Shown here piece by piece: positions 26,236 through 34,836 of a stretch of 64,000 nucleotides of DNA (the stretch's first letter is position 1; each line of letters opens with the position of its first letter). The DNA is taken from the NCBI RefSeq assembly GCF_001529295.1, contig NZ_LLWK01000038.1, forward strand, positions 682,001 to 746,000, read 5' to 3'. The notes below the pieces were generated by a model. It saw only the letters and a list, made by a program, of their open reading frames with translations. It searched no databases and had not been told where the DNA came from. The position numbers and the translations under genes are program-made. The DNA comes from Flavobacterium sp. TAB 87 (GTDB lineage Bacteria > Bacteroidota > Bacteroidia > Flavobacteriales > Flavobacteriaceae).

Positions 26236-27195
26236 CTAAAGCATACTAATTAGCAGTCTTTTTCCGTGCCATAAGACACTAGGATCAATTAAGACAATGC
26301 AAAAAACGCCAGCGACAATTAAAAACTTCAAAACGTTATGAAGTAATAAGTAGCGTGCTTTTTTACGTGCATCCCATAAAACCATTAAAAAGAAGAGCAA
26401 TATAATAAAAGAGATATAAAAATAAATATCCATGTAACCCACATCGTAAATTTCGATTAAAATGTAAACCGGAAATACGGTTAAAAAGGTGAGAACAGTA
26501 ATGGTTATTTTAGAGGTCGTGATGCCGTAAATAATCGGTATAGTTTGGTAATTGTTGGCTAAATCTCCAGCTAGATTCTCCAAATCTTTAATCATTTCAC
26601 GAATTAACAGCAGCAGAAATAAAAAGTTAGCATGAGCAAAAATAACGGCAAAATGTGCCTTTTGATTTTCTAGCTCTTCAAAAGGAACTTTATAATAGTA
26701 AAATAGGAGTAAAGCAGAAAAGGGTAAAATAGCCAAAACAGCAGCCATTAAATTTCCGACTAAAGGATATTTTTTTATTTTATGAGAGTAAAACCATACC
26801 AAAAATATATAAACAGAAAAGAAGAAAAAAGCGCGCCACGACACTACTAATCCCATTAAAACAGCAATGAAATTAAGTGTGAAATAAACTCTTAATTTGG
26901 TGCTTTGACTGACTAAACGATCCAGCATGGTTTTATTAGGACGGTTGATTAAATCTTTTTTGGCGTCGTAGAAATTATTGATAATATAACCAGACGCAAT
27001 GGTAATCGCCGACGCAAAAACGGTAAGAAATAAGTTAAAGTCAAGTACGATGTCTAATGCACGTTGCTCCGGAGCTAAAATAAAAATTGCCGATAAATAT
27101 TGTGCAAGTATAATTACCGGAATGTTGTATCCGCGAACCACAGAGAACAAACTGATAATTTTCATTACTAGAAGTTTGTTTTTTCTGCTTAACAT
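26236..27195 (-). CDS. UbiA superfamily prenyltransferase
   Basis: A 319-residue polytopic enzyme with eight to nine membrane helices. Both Asp-rich motifs that bind prenyl diphosphate through Mg are present: NNFYDAKKD (73-81) and KDLENLAGD (203-211). Such enzymes attach a prenyl chain to a quinone ring, heme or glycerol phosphate. In Bacteroidota this homologue is often named geranylgeranylglycerol-phosphate geranylgeranyltransferase, but the substrate is not evident from sequence. It lies 45 bases downstream of the mevalonate kinase gene on the same strand, consistent with use of isoprenoid diphosphates. Confidence 0.85.
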   Translation of the reverse strand: MLSRKNKLLVMKIISLFSVVRGYNIPVIILAQYLSAIFILAPEQRALDIVLDFNLFLTVFASAITIASGYIINNFYDAKKDLINRPNKTMLDRLVSQSTKLRVYFTLNFIAVLMGLVVSWRAFFFFSVYIFLVWFYSHKIKKYPLVGNLMAAVLAILPFSALLLFYYYKVPFEELENQKAHFAVIFAHANFLFLLLLIREMIKDLENLAGDLANNYQTIPIIYGITTSKITITVLTFLTVFPVYILIEIYDVGYMDIYFYISFIILLFFLMVLWDARKKARYLLLHNVLKFLIVAGVFCIVLIDPSVLWHGKRLLISML

Positions 27196-27240
27196 TTATA
27201 AACTATTATTTAAAGATGAAATGATAAAAAGAAAAAACAG

Positions 27241-28179
27241 TTAGAACTGGTAAACCACTTCTAATTTATAGTCTTTAAGCGATTGCTTGGCGCGTTCTAA
27301 ATCTTGGGTAAATCCTAAAATATAGCCACCACCACCAGAACCACACAATTTTAAATAGTAATCATTAGTGTCAATTCCGTTCTGCCAAATTCCATGAAAT
27401 TGCTCCGGGATCATTGGCTTAAAGTGGTTTAAAACAACTTTTGATAATTTTTTAGTATTAGTAAACAACGATTTCATGTCTCCATGTAAAAAGTTTTCTA
27501 CGCAAGCATCGGTATGTTTTACAAATTGATTTTTCAACATCGCACGGAAACCTTTGTCTTTTAAGTTTTCCATGAAAATGCTAACCATTGGAGCAGTTTC
27601 ACCAATTATTCCAGAATCTAATAAAAAGACTGCACCTTTTCCGTCAAAACTTTGAGTCGGAATGCCAGTAGCTTCAATATTATCTTGGGAATTGATTAAA
27701 ATAGGGATACTCAAATAACTATTCAAAGGATCTAAACCAGAACTTTTACCATGAAAAAAGCTTTCCATTTGACCAAAAATTCCTTTTAGTTGTAATAATT
27801 TTTCGCGTGTTAAATTTTCTAAAACCGTAATTTTATTGTGCGCATATTTATCGTAAAGTGCTGCAACTAAAGCACCGCTGCTTCCGACACCGTATCCTTG
27901 CGGAATGCTAGAGTCAAAATACATTCCTTCAGCCACATCGTTTTTTAACGTTTCAATATCAAAAGTAACCAATTCAGGTTGCTCGTTTTGTAAATTCTCC
28001 AAATAAACGGCAAATCGATTCAAACTTGCATTAGATGCAATTGCTTCAGTCGATGGATCTTCGTTTTTCTTTAAAGCACCATTGTAAAAATTATAAGGAA
28101 TAGATAGCCCTTTAGAGTCACGGATGATTCCGTATTCTCCAAAAAGTAATATTTTTGAGTAAAATAAAGGTCCTTTCAT
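27241..28179 (-). CDS. Mevalonate kinase-like GHMP kinase
   Basis: A 312-residue GHMP-superfamily kinase. The N-terminal SKILLFGEYGII, the phosphate loop PQGYGVGSSGAL (about 113-124), the FHGKSSGLDPL catalytic block (about 162-172) and the glycine motif KLCGSGGGGYILGF (about 278-291) are all present. Neighbouring diphosphomevalonate decarboxylase and UbiA genes support phosphorylation of mevalonate with ATP in the mevalonate route to isopentenyl diphosphate. Another GHMP step, such as phosphomevalonate kinase, cannot be excluded from sequence alone. Confidence 0.85.
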   Translation of the reverse strand: MKGPLFYSKILLFGEYGIIRDSKGLSIPYNFYNGALKKNEDPSTEAIASNASLNRFAVYLENLQNEQPELVTFDIETLKNDVAEGMYFDSSIPQGYGVGSSGALVAALYDKYAHNKITVLENLTREKLLQLKGIFGQMESFFHGKSSGLDPLNSYLSIPILINSQDNIEATGIPTQSFDGKGAVFLLDSGIIGETAPMVSIFMENLKDKGFRAMLKNQFVKHTDACVENFLHGDMKSLFTNTKKLSKVVLNHFKPMIPEQFHGIWQNGIDTNDYYLKLCGSGGGGYILGFTQDLERAKQSLKDYKLEVVYQF

Positions 28180-28398
28180 TCGGTGGAATTTATTTTTATG
28201 TTTTAATGTATTCTTTCATATCGCTTCATTTGCTTTTTAAAGCATTTGAGTCTGATGAGTGTATACTTTTAATTTAAATTATTTTTGAATCATGACTTGT
28301 GTGAAAAGCGCTTTCATTGATGTTTTTTGAGTAATTTGTCATATAAGACAAACTAGCCTCTTTTGCATTTTTCTAAACTTGCACTAAAGATACGAAAA

Positions 28399-29481
28399 TT
28401 ATTGTGCAATTGCACCGTCTCCAATTTCATCGCAAATGTACTGCCCATTTTGGCAAAAGTCAACTAATTCAGTCGTAATAAATTGCATTACTTTTTTAGT
28501 TGAATTTTCGGGGTATAAAACGTGAACATTTGCTCCAGCATCCAACGTAAAACAAATTGGTATTTTTGTTTCATTTCTAAATTTCCAAATAGCATTTATA
28601 ATCTCAAGCGTATTGGGTTTCATCAATATAAAATACGGCATCGAAGTCATCATCATAGCGTGTAATGTCAAAGCTTCACTTTCGACCACTTTTACAAATT
28701 CTTCTAGATTTCCTGTCTCAAAAATATTTTTCAACAAATCTAAATTTTCGTGTGCCTGTGCGAAACGTTTTTCGGCATACGGATGATTGTGCATTAAATC
28801 GTGCCCAACAGTACTCGAAACTTGCTTTTCGCCTTTGTCAACTAATAAAATGGTGTCTTGGTAATTTTTGAAATTATCATGAATCGCATATGGAAATTCT
28901 ACTCCAAACCAATCAGAACTACCTTTAATATTAGCTTGATTTCCCCAAACTACTACTTTGCCTTTTACACTACGGCAAGCACTACCAGAACCTAAACGTG
29001 CTAAAAAAGAGGCTTTCTGAAAGAAATAATCGTCAGTCATTTTTGGGTGCAACGCCTTCTCTAAACTCATTAAATTCATTGCCAAAGCGGCCATTCCCGA
29101 GGCAGAAGAAGCGATTCCTGAACTGTGCGGAAACGTATTTTGGGTATCAATTGTAAAATGGAACTCTTTTAAGAAAGGCAGATACACTTCGATTCTTTCA
29201 AAGAATTTTTGAATTTTAGGTTTAAAATCTTCTTTAGGTTTACCTTCAAAAAGCAAATTAAATGAAAATGCATTCGGCACCTCTTTTTTTGAAAAAGTCA
29301 ATTTTGTATTCGTCTTGCAATTCTTTAACGTAAAACTTACCGACGGATTTGCGGGAATTTGATGCTCCTTTTTGCCCCAATATTTCACTAAGGCAATATT
29401 GCTTGGCGCACTCCATTGGAAACTGCCATTTTCAATTGTAGACGTATATTTTTCAGGAATAAAATCAGCTGCTGTAAACAT
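28399..29481 (-). CDS. mvaD: Diphosphomevalonate decarboxylase
   Basis: MvaD converts diphosphomevalonate to isopentenyl diphosphate with ATP and release of CO2. The 360-residue protein has the diagnostic N-terminal APSNIALVKYWGKKE (about 25-39), the PANPSVSFTL segment, the ATP loop HSSGIASSASGMAALA (about 113-128) and the LDAGANVHVLYP C-terminal block. A TATCTTTG element on the minus strand at 29499-29506 is a candidate -7 promoter. A 219-base gap separates it from the mevalonate kinase gene; I see no gene or strong hairpin there. Confidence 0.94.
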   Translation of the reverse strand: MFTAADFIPEKYTSTIENGSFQWSAPSNIALVKYWGKKEHQIPANPSVSFTLKNCKTNTKLTFSKKEVPNAFSFNLLFEGKPKEDFKPKIQKFFERIEVYLPFLKEFHFTIDTQNTFPHSSGIASSASGMAALAMNLMSLEKALHPKMTDDYFFQKASFLARLGSGSACRSVKGKVVVWGNQANIKGSSDWFGVEFPYAIHDNFKNYQDTILLVDKGEKQVSSTVGHDLMHNHPYAEKRFAQAHENLDLLKNIFETGNLEEFVKVVESEALTLHAMMMTSMPYFILMKPNTLEIINAIWKFRNETKIPICFTLDAGANVHVLYPENSTKKVMQFITTELVDFCQNGQYICDEIGDGAIAQ

Positions 29482-29587
29482 AAAAGATAAAATTTGAGCA
29501 AAGATACTTTTTTTGCCTCATACCTTTCTGAAATTATCAAATAGCTGTAAATTTTGTTTATTTTTGGGCTTTATAGAAAGAGATCTC

Positions 29588-30064
29588 ATGAACAAATTAA
29601 CTAAAATATCAGTATTGGTTGCAACCTGTCTTTGCGTAGGTTATTTTTCAGGCATAGTGACCAAAGAAAGCATTGCGACTTGGTACATTCATCTTGAAAA
29701 ACCATTTTTTAATCCGCCCAATTGGATTTTTGCACCAGTATGGAGCTCGCTTTATATTATGATGGCCGTCGCGGCAGGTTTGGTTTGGGATCGTTTGGAC
29801 AGCAATAAAGAGGTAGTAAAAAAAGCATTGATCGTATTTGCAGTTCAATTGGCATTGAATGCACTTTGGTCGTTTTTGTTCTTTGGTTTAAAGAATCCGC
29901 TATTGGCTTTAATCGAAATAGTAGTTTTATGGCTGATGATTTACGAAACCTACAATCAATTTACAAAAATCAACAAAATAGCAGGCTACTTATTTCTTCC
30001 GTATTTGGCTTGGGTAAGTTTTGCAATGATTTTAAATGCCAGTATTTGGTGGCTGAATAAATAG
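29588..30064 (+). CDS. tspO: TspO/MBR family protein
   Basis: A 158-residue five-helix membrane protein. Family markers are the Trp-rich loop EKPFFNPPNWIFAPVWSSLY (about 35-54), QLALNALWSFLFFGL (about 88-102) and NASIWWLN at the end. TspO binds porphyrins and related ligands and has been linked to tetrapyrrole and stress responses. I chose the ATG at 29588 (MNKLTKISV). A longer in-frame start at 29513 adds residues unlike the family and would place the start very close to the divergent mvaD gene. Confidence 0.92.
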   Translation: MNKLTKISVLVATCLCVGYFSGIVTKESIATWYIHLEKPFFNPPNWIFAPVWSSLYIMMAVAAGLVWDRLDSNKEVVKKALIVFAVQLALNALWSFLFFGLKNPLLALIEIVVLWLMIYETYNQFTKINKIAGYLFLPYLAWVSFAMILNASIWWLNK

Positions 30065-30210
30065 TTTTCAGTTTTCATCTGCCTTTTTCATCTGTTTAAA
30101 TTCTTCATTTTTAGAATAGATAAAGTACGCGTATCTTGTAATAATTTTTTAGATCTGAGATCCTCCTGCTAAAACTGAAAATATAATGGCTTTTCGTCTG
30201 GATTCAAAAG

Positions 30211-30243
30211 AGATCTAACAGGTTGTAAAAACCTGTTAGATCT
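30211..30243. repeat. Perfect 14-bp inverted repeat
   Basis: AGATCTAACAGGTT (30211-30224) and AACCTGTTAGATCT (30230-30243) are exact reverse complements with a GTAAA loop. It lies 12 bases beyond the stop of the minus-strand flavoprotein gene and after tspO, so it may act in mRNA ending, although neither side has a long T-run. It also resembles hairpin repeats that I recall from Flavobacterium intergenic regions. Confidence 0.65.
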
Positions 30244-30255
30244 AAGTCCTATTTA

Positions 30256-31482
30256 TTAAAGAATATTATTTGCCACAATAAAGCCGCTTGTCCAAGCATT
30301 CTGAAAATTAAATCCACCAGTGATTGCATCAATATTTACAATTTCTCCAGCAAAATAGAGATTCTCGTGCATCTTACTCTGCATGGTTTTAAAGTTGATC
30401 TCTTTTAAATCAATTCCGCCAGCGGTCACAAATTCTTCCTTAAACGTACTTTTTCCGTTGACTTGAAAAGTTGCTTTGGTTAATTGTAAAGCTAGATTTT
30501 GCAATTGTATTTTAGTTAAATCGGCCCATTTTGTAGTGCCGAGCGTAGTCGAGGTATCAATTTCTGAAGCCAATACTAAACTTTCCCATAAGCGATTCGG
30601 AAAATCAAAAGGAGATTTTTTTGAAACGGCTTTTTTAGCATGCTCTTGCTTCAGCTCTTTCAACTTTTGCTCTGCGTCTTTAGTTTCTATATCGTTCAGC
30701 CAATTGACAAAAATGGTAAAGTGATAACTTTTATCATGTAAAATTCGGGCTCCCCAAGCCGATAATTTTAGAATTGCAGGACCGCTCATTCCCCAATGCG
30801 TAATCAACAACGGACCAGTCGATTCAAGTTTAGTGTCTTTTACATTTACGGTAACTTTTGCTGCAACTCCAGGTAATTCTTTAATTCGCTTGTCTTTTAT
30901 GTTGAAAGTAAATAAAGAAGGCACTGGCGAAACAATCGCATGACCGTATTGCTGCAATAACTCCCATATTTTAGGATTACTTCCGGTGGCCATGACTAAT
31001 TTTTCGCAAACGTATTGCTCGTTTTGCGTGTCAATTTTCCAGATATCATCTTTTTTAAAAATGGCTTGCACACTTTGTCCCGTTAGTATTTTTATTCCGA
31101 GTTTTTCGGTCGCCTTCAAGAAACAATCAATAATAGTTTGAGAAGAATTGGAAGTCGGAAACATGCGTCCATCATCTTCAATCTTGAGTTCTACGCCGTG
31201 TTTTTCAAACCATTCGATCGTGTCTCCCGATCCAAATTGATGAAAAGGACCACGTAATTCTTTTTCTCCGCGAGGATAAAACTTCACTAATTCGTTGGGC
31301 TCAAAACAAGCGTGGGTGACATTGCAACGTCCTCCTCCAGAAACACGTACTTTAGACAATACTTCTTTTCCCCGCTCTAAAATGGCAACTTTCGCTTTGG
31401 GGTTTTTCTCCACAATATTAATCGCTGTAAAAAATCCGGCAGCACCACCACCTACAATAATTATATCAAAATTTTGGCTCAT
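30256..31482 (-). CDS. HI0933/BaiN-like FAD flavoprotein
   Basis: A 408-residue flavin-dependent oxidoreductase of the HI0933/BaiN family. The dinucleotide fold is clear in DIIIVGGGAAGFFTAINI (about 6-23), followed by KVRVSGGGRCNVTHA (about 44-58). The C-terminal FAD contact block AGEIVNIDAITGGFNFQNAW (about 379-398) is also clear. The substrate is unknown for most of the family. The chosen ATG (31482) overlaps the stop of the upstream phosphodiesterase gene by four bases. An earlier in-frame start would run 84 bases into that gene and precede the FAD fold with irrelevant residues. Confidence 0.9.
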   Translation of the reverse strand: MSQNFDIIIVGGGAAGFFTAINIVEKNPKAKVAILERGKEVLSKVRVSGGGRCNVTHACFEPNELVKFYPRGEKELRGPFHQFGSGDTIEWFEKHGVELKIEDDGRMFPTSNSSQTIIDCFLKATEKLGIKILTGQSVQAIFKKDDIWKIDTQNEQYVCEKLVMATGSNPKIWELLQQYGHAIVSPVPSLFTFNIKDKRIKELPGVAAKVTVNVKDTKLESTGPLLITHWGMSGPAILKLSAWGARILHDKSYHFTIFVNWLNDIETKDAEQKLKELKQEHAKKAVSKKSPFDFPNRLWESLVLASEIDTSTTLGTTKWADLTKIQLQNLALQLTKATFQVNGKSTFKEEFVTAGGIDLKEINFKTMQSKMHENLYFAGEIVNIDAITGGFNFQNAWTSGFIVANNIL

Positions 31483-32156
31483 ATTCGGTCTGTAAAATCG
31501 GTAATAATTCCGTTTACGTTGTATGTTTTTAATCGATCTAAGTCTTCCTGTTCGTTTACCGTCCACGGAAAAACTAGTAGGTTATGATCTTGAATTTTCT
31601 TCGTATTTGCTGGATTCAGTAAAGTGAAATGGGGATGAATTGCTTTTGCAGAGATGTTATTGGCAAAGGATATCGCTAAATCTAAATTGGTTTCTGTTAA
31701 AATCCCGATCGGAATTTTTGGATTCGAATTGTGAATTTGCTGCAAAGCATTCCAATCAAAGCTAGAAATGATAAATGAATCATATTTCCAGTTTTTGGTA
31801 GTTACAAACTCTTCGATTAAACTAATTAGCAGTGCAGTCGCTGCTGAATTTTTAATTTCGATATTCAACAAACATTTTTGATTCACTAATTCGAGAACTT
31901 CTTTTAAAGTCGGAATTGGATGCTCGTTTGCAATGCGATATGTTTTTAATTCTTGTAAAGAAAAACTGCTTACTAAACCTGTTCCGTTTGTTAATCGATC
32001 TAAAGTTTCATCATGAAAAACGACAAGTACTTCATCGGTACTTAGCTGAATGTCTAATTCTATACCGTCAGCCTTCATTTCTAATGCTGTAGTAAAAGCA
32101 GCCAAAGTGTTTTCGGGCTTGTACCCTTTGGCACCGCGATGTGCTATTTTGAGCAT
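31479..32156 (-). CDS. Glycerophosphodiester phosphodiesterase
   Basis: A 225-residue GDPD-family enzyme that hydrolyses glycerophosphodiesters to glycerol 3-phosphate and an alcohol. The barrel motifs are intact: IAHRGAKGYKPENTLAAF (about 4-21), GIELDIQLSTD (about 36-46), VVFHDETLDRLTNGTG (about 50-65) and a LNIEIKN strand (about 96-102). No signal peptide is seen, so it is likely cytoplasmic. It overlaps the flavoprotein gene by four bases; the functional link is unclear. Confidence 0.92.
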   Translation of the reverse strand: MLKIAHRGAKGYKPENTLAAFTTALEMKADGIELDIQLSTDEVLVVFHDETLDRLTNGTGLVSSFSLQELKTYRIANEHPIPTLKEVLELVNQKCLLNIEIKNSAATALLISLIEEFVTTKNWKYDSFIISSFDWNALQQIHNSNPKIPIGILTETNLDLAISFANNISAKAIHPHFTLLNPANTKKIQDHNLLVFPWTVNEQEDLDRLKTYNVNGIITDFTDRI

Positions 32157-32424
32157 AGATTTTGTTTTTGTCGCAAAGTTCGTAAAGTTTTAGGCACGTT
32201 TGCAACGTTTTGGTTTTTAATTTTCGGCAATTTATCGGTACAAGGTGAATGTGATTTTAGGAACATCAATTAGTTAAGCACTTAAAAAATAGCAGCTAAC
32301 TAATATAATTACAGAGAAAGCGATTTATTTTTATAATTATTGATTTAAAGAGTTAAAACAAAGCAACATAAATTTTTTATTAACATTTTATTTTAATAAT
32401 TTAGAATCTTATTATTTTAATATT

Positions 32425-33744
32425 ATGAAATATATAAACAAAACCAATCTTTTGCTGTTGTCGCTTTTTATTTTGCAAATCACTGTAGCACAAGAGTTAC
32501 CAGAGCGCAAAATGACGATTCAGCAACTGGCCGATAGTTTGGTGGCTCAAAATATTCAAATCAAATTAGCTGATGTTTCGGTGAAGCTCGCAGATGCTAG
32601 AATTGGAGATGTAAAAATGAACCGGCTGCCGGACATTGGTGCTGATATGAATACTATGTATTTGAGTGATGTTACTATATATGATAAACATTGGTCTCAA
32701 TTTCAAAAAGTAGATCTCCCGAATTTCGGGCATCAATTTACACTTTCCGCAAAGCAACTTATTTATGCCGGCGGCAGAATTACCAAAGGTATTGAACTTG
32801 CCGAATTGAGTAAAAACTTAGCCGAAAATCAGTTTACTGACTTAGGTTTGGGCGTAAAGTTAAATGCGGCCGAGTTGTATTTAAACCTTTATAACTTACA
32901 AAATCAAAAAGAAATCTTATTGAACAATGAAATCTTGGCTAATGAACGATTGAAAAATGTTAAATTGTTCTTCGATCAAAATATGGTTACAAAAAATGAA
33001 GTGCTTCGAGCCGAGGTTTTAAGAAGACAGCTGGAACAGAATATTTTACAGATTCAAAATTCAATTGAAATCACAAATAAAAACTTGTTGCTGTATGCCG
33101 GCTTAAGAGAAGAGGTGCTCATTGTTCCAGACGTTAGTAATATTAATCATCAAATACGGGAGCAAGACGAAGCGTATTTTTTGGAGCTGGCGTATAAAAA
33201 CAATCCGCAATTAAGTATAAGTGACATTCAGATTGCAATGAGCAAGAAGAATTTAGAACTTACAAAAGCTGAAAATATGCCTACTCTAGCTGCCTTTTCT
33301 GGATATAATGCCTCTCGACCAATGACGAGCTCGGTGCCTGCTTTAGATTTTTATTCTACTACTTATCAAGTTGGACTTAATTTGTCTTACAATTTTGAAA
33401 CACTCTACAAAAATGGTAAAAAAGTACTTGTAGACAAAGTTTTAATTGAACAAGCAGAATTGGCAAAAATTGCCGTCATGCAACAAATTGAAACGCAGGT
33501 AAATGCGGCTTATAAAAATTACCGCCAAGCGGTTATGCAAACAGAAGTTAGTGCAATTAACGAAAAAGCAGCTGACGAAAATTATCGAATTACAGAGTTA
33601 AAATATAAAAATCAATTGGTCACCATTACAGAAATTATCGACGCATCGAATACGAAGCTTCAGGCAGAATTGCAAACTTTAGACGATCGCACGGCAATAA
33701 TCTTAAATTATATCAAACTTTTACGCGTTACAGGACAGTTATAA
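32425..33744 (+). CDS. TolC family outer membrane efflux protein
   Basis: A 439-residue outer membrane channel with a signal peptide (about 1-22, ending TVAQE) and two repeats of long amphipathic helices typical of TolC/OprM proteins. Recognisable elements are LSAKQLIYAGGRITKGIEL (about 107-125), NAAELYLNLYNLQNQKEIL and a second-half YNFETLYKNGKK, then a long coiled helix ending ILNYIKLLRVTGQL. It is the first gene of a three-gene efflux operon, 27 bases before the membrane-fusion gene. Confidence 0.93.
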   Translation: MKYINKTNLLLLSLFILQITVAQELPERKMTIQQLADSLVAQNIQIKLADVSVKLADARIGDVKMNRLPDIGADMNTMYLSDVTIYDKHWSQFQKVDLPNFGHQFTLSAKQLIYAGGRITKGIELAELSKNLAENQFTDLGLGVKLNAAELYLNLYNLQNQKEILLNNEILANERLKNVKLFFDQNMVTKNEVLRAEVLRRQLEQNILQIQNSIEITNKNLLLYAGLREEVLIVPDVSNINHQIREQDEAYFLELAYKNNPQLSISDIQIAMSKKNLELTKAENMPTLAAFSGYNASRPMTSSVPALDFYSTTYQVGLNLSYNFETLYKNGKKVLVDKVLIEQAELAKIAVMQQIETQVNAAYKNYRQAVMQTEVSAINEKAADENYRITELKYKNQLVTITEIIDASNTKLQAELQTLDDRTAIILNYIKLLRVTGQL

Positions 33745-33771
33745 ATCATTCCCATTTTAAAAAAATAAACT

Positions 33772-34833
33772 ATGGCAACTACAGATAAAAAAATCAAGTC
33801 TAAAAATAAACTGTACCTAACGCTTTTAAATTCGTTTGTGTTTATTGTGACGCTATTGGCTATCTGGTTTATCTTCAAAAATTATTTTCATTTTAATGAC
33901 GACACGTATGTAAACGACGCACAAGTAAAAGCATACATCAGTCCTATAAATTCTCGTGTGCCAGGTTATATCAAGCAAATTCGTTTTCAAGAACATCAAG
34001 AAGTTAAAAAAGGTGACACACTCGTCATTTTGGATGATACCGATTTTAGAAATGTAATTGCACAAGCGCAGGCTGGTTTAAATCAAGCGGTAGCCAATAA
34101 GGCATCTGCTAAGTCTTCGGTTGCCCGAGTGAGTACTGGCGAGAATACTGTAGTTGCAAATATTTATGGTGCAAAAGCACAATTGGATAATGCTCGAGCA
34201 GATTTAGCTCGTTATAAAAATTTATTAGATAATGATGCCGTAACGCTACAACAATACCAGCAAATAGAAACTACCGTAAAAACGTTGCAATCGCAATACA
34301 ATGCCATTAAAACCCAAAAAAACACAGCTGTTTTATCTACAAATGAAACCCAGTCGAAAATTGCAATTAGCGACGCACAAATTGATGCTGCTAAAGCAAC
34401 GTTGAGTCGAGCAGAGTTGAATTTAAAGTATGCTGTAATCACTGCTCCAGAAGACGGTATTGTGGGAAGAAGAACCATTACAACGGATCAGTTTATTCAG
34501 CCAGGACAACAAATTGCAACTTTGGTTCAGAAAAATTCAAAATGGATTGAAGCCAATCTTTTAGAAACTCAGATGCCTCTAGTGAAAGAAGGTGATATTA
34601 TTATGTTTACGATTGACGCGATCGGGAAAACAAAATTTGAGGGGAAAGTAACTTCAATTTCAGCAGCTACTGGATCACAATATTCGGCCATTCCTACAGA
34701 TAATTCAGCCGGCAATTTTGTAAAAGTACAACAGCGTATTCCAATAAAAATTGAATTCACCTCAAATAATGATCAAAAATTAATTGATAATGTAAAAGCA
34801 GGAATGAATGTGGTGATGACTCTAAAAAAGTAA
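33772..34833 (+). CDS. HlyD/EmrA family membrane fusion protein
   Basis: A 353-residue periplasmic adaptor with one N-terminal membrane anchor (about 16-38). The biotinyl-lipoyl half-motif INSRVPGYIKQIRFQEHQEV (about 60-79), a long coiled-coil hairpin (about 95-215) and the second half-motif NLKYAVITAPEDGIVG (about 217-232) follow in order. The EmrA-like NDDTYVNDAQVKAYISP segment is present. It links the MFS pump in the inner membrane to the TolC-like channel; both are encoded on either side, the MFS gene only three bases away. Confidence 0.94.
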   Translation: MATTDKKIKSKNKLYLTLLNSFVFIVTLLAIWFIFKNYFHFNDDTYVNDAQVKAYISPINSRVPGYIKQIRFQEHQEVKKGDTLVILDDTDFRNVIAQAQAGLNQAVANKASAKSSVARVSTGENTVVANIYGAKAQLDNARADLARYKNLLDNDAVTLQQYQQIETTVKTLQSQYNAIKTQKNTAVLSTNETQSKIAISDAQIDAAKATLSRAELNLKYAVITAPEDGIVGRRTITTDQFIQPGQQIATLVQKNSKWIEANLLETQMPLVKEGDIIMFTIDAIGKTKFEGKVTSISAATGSQYSAIPTDNSAGNFVKVQQRIPIKIEFTSNNDQKLIDNVKAGMNVVMTLKK

Positions 34834-34836
34834 AGC

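Noticed and set aside
31483-31566. Longer start for the BaiN-like flavoprotein
   Set aside because: The extra residues come from the antisense-free overlap with the phosphodiesterase gene and precede the FAD-binding fold, which starts naturally at 31482.
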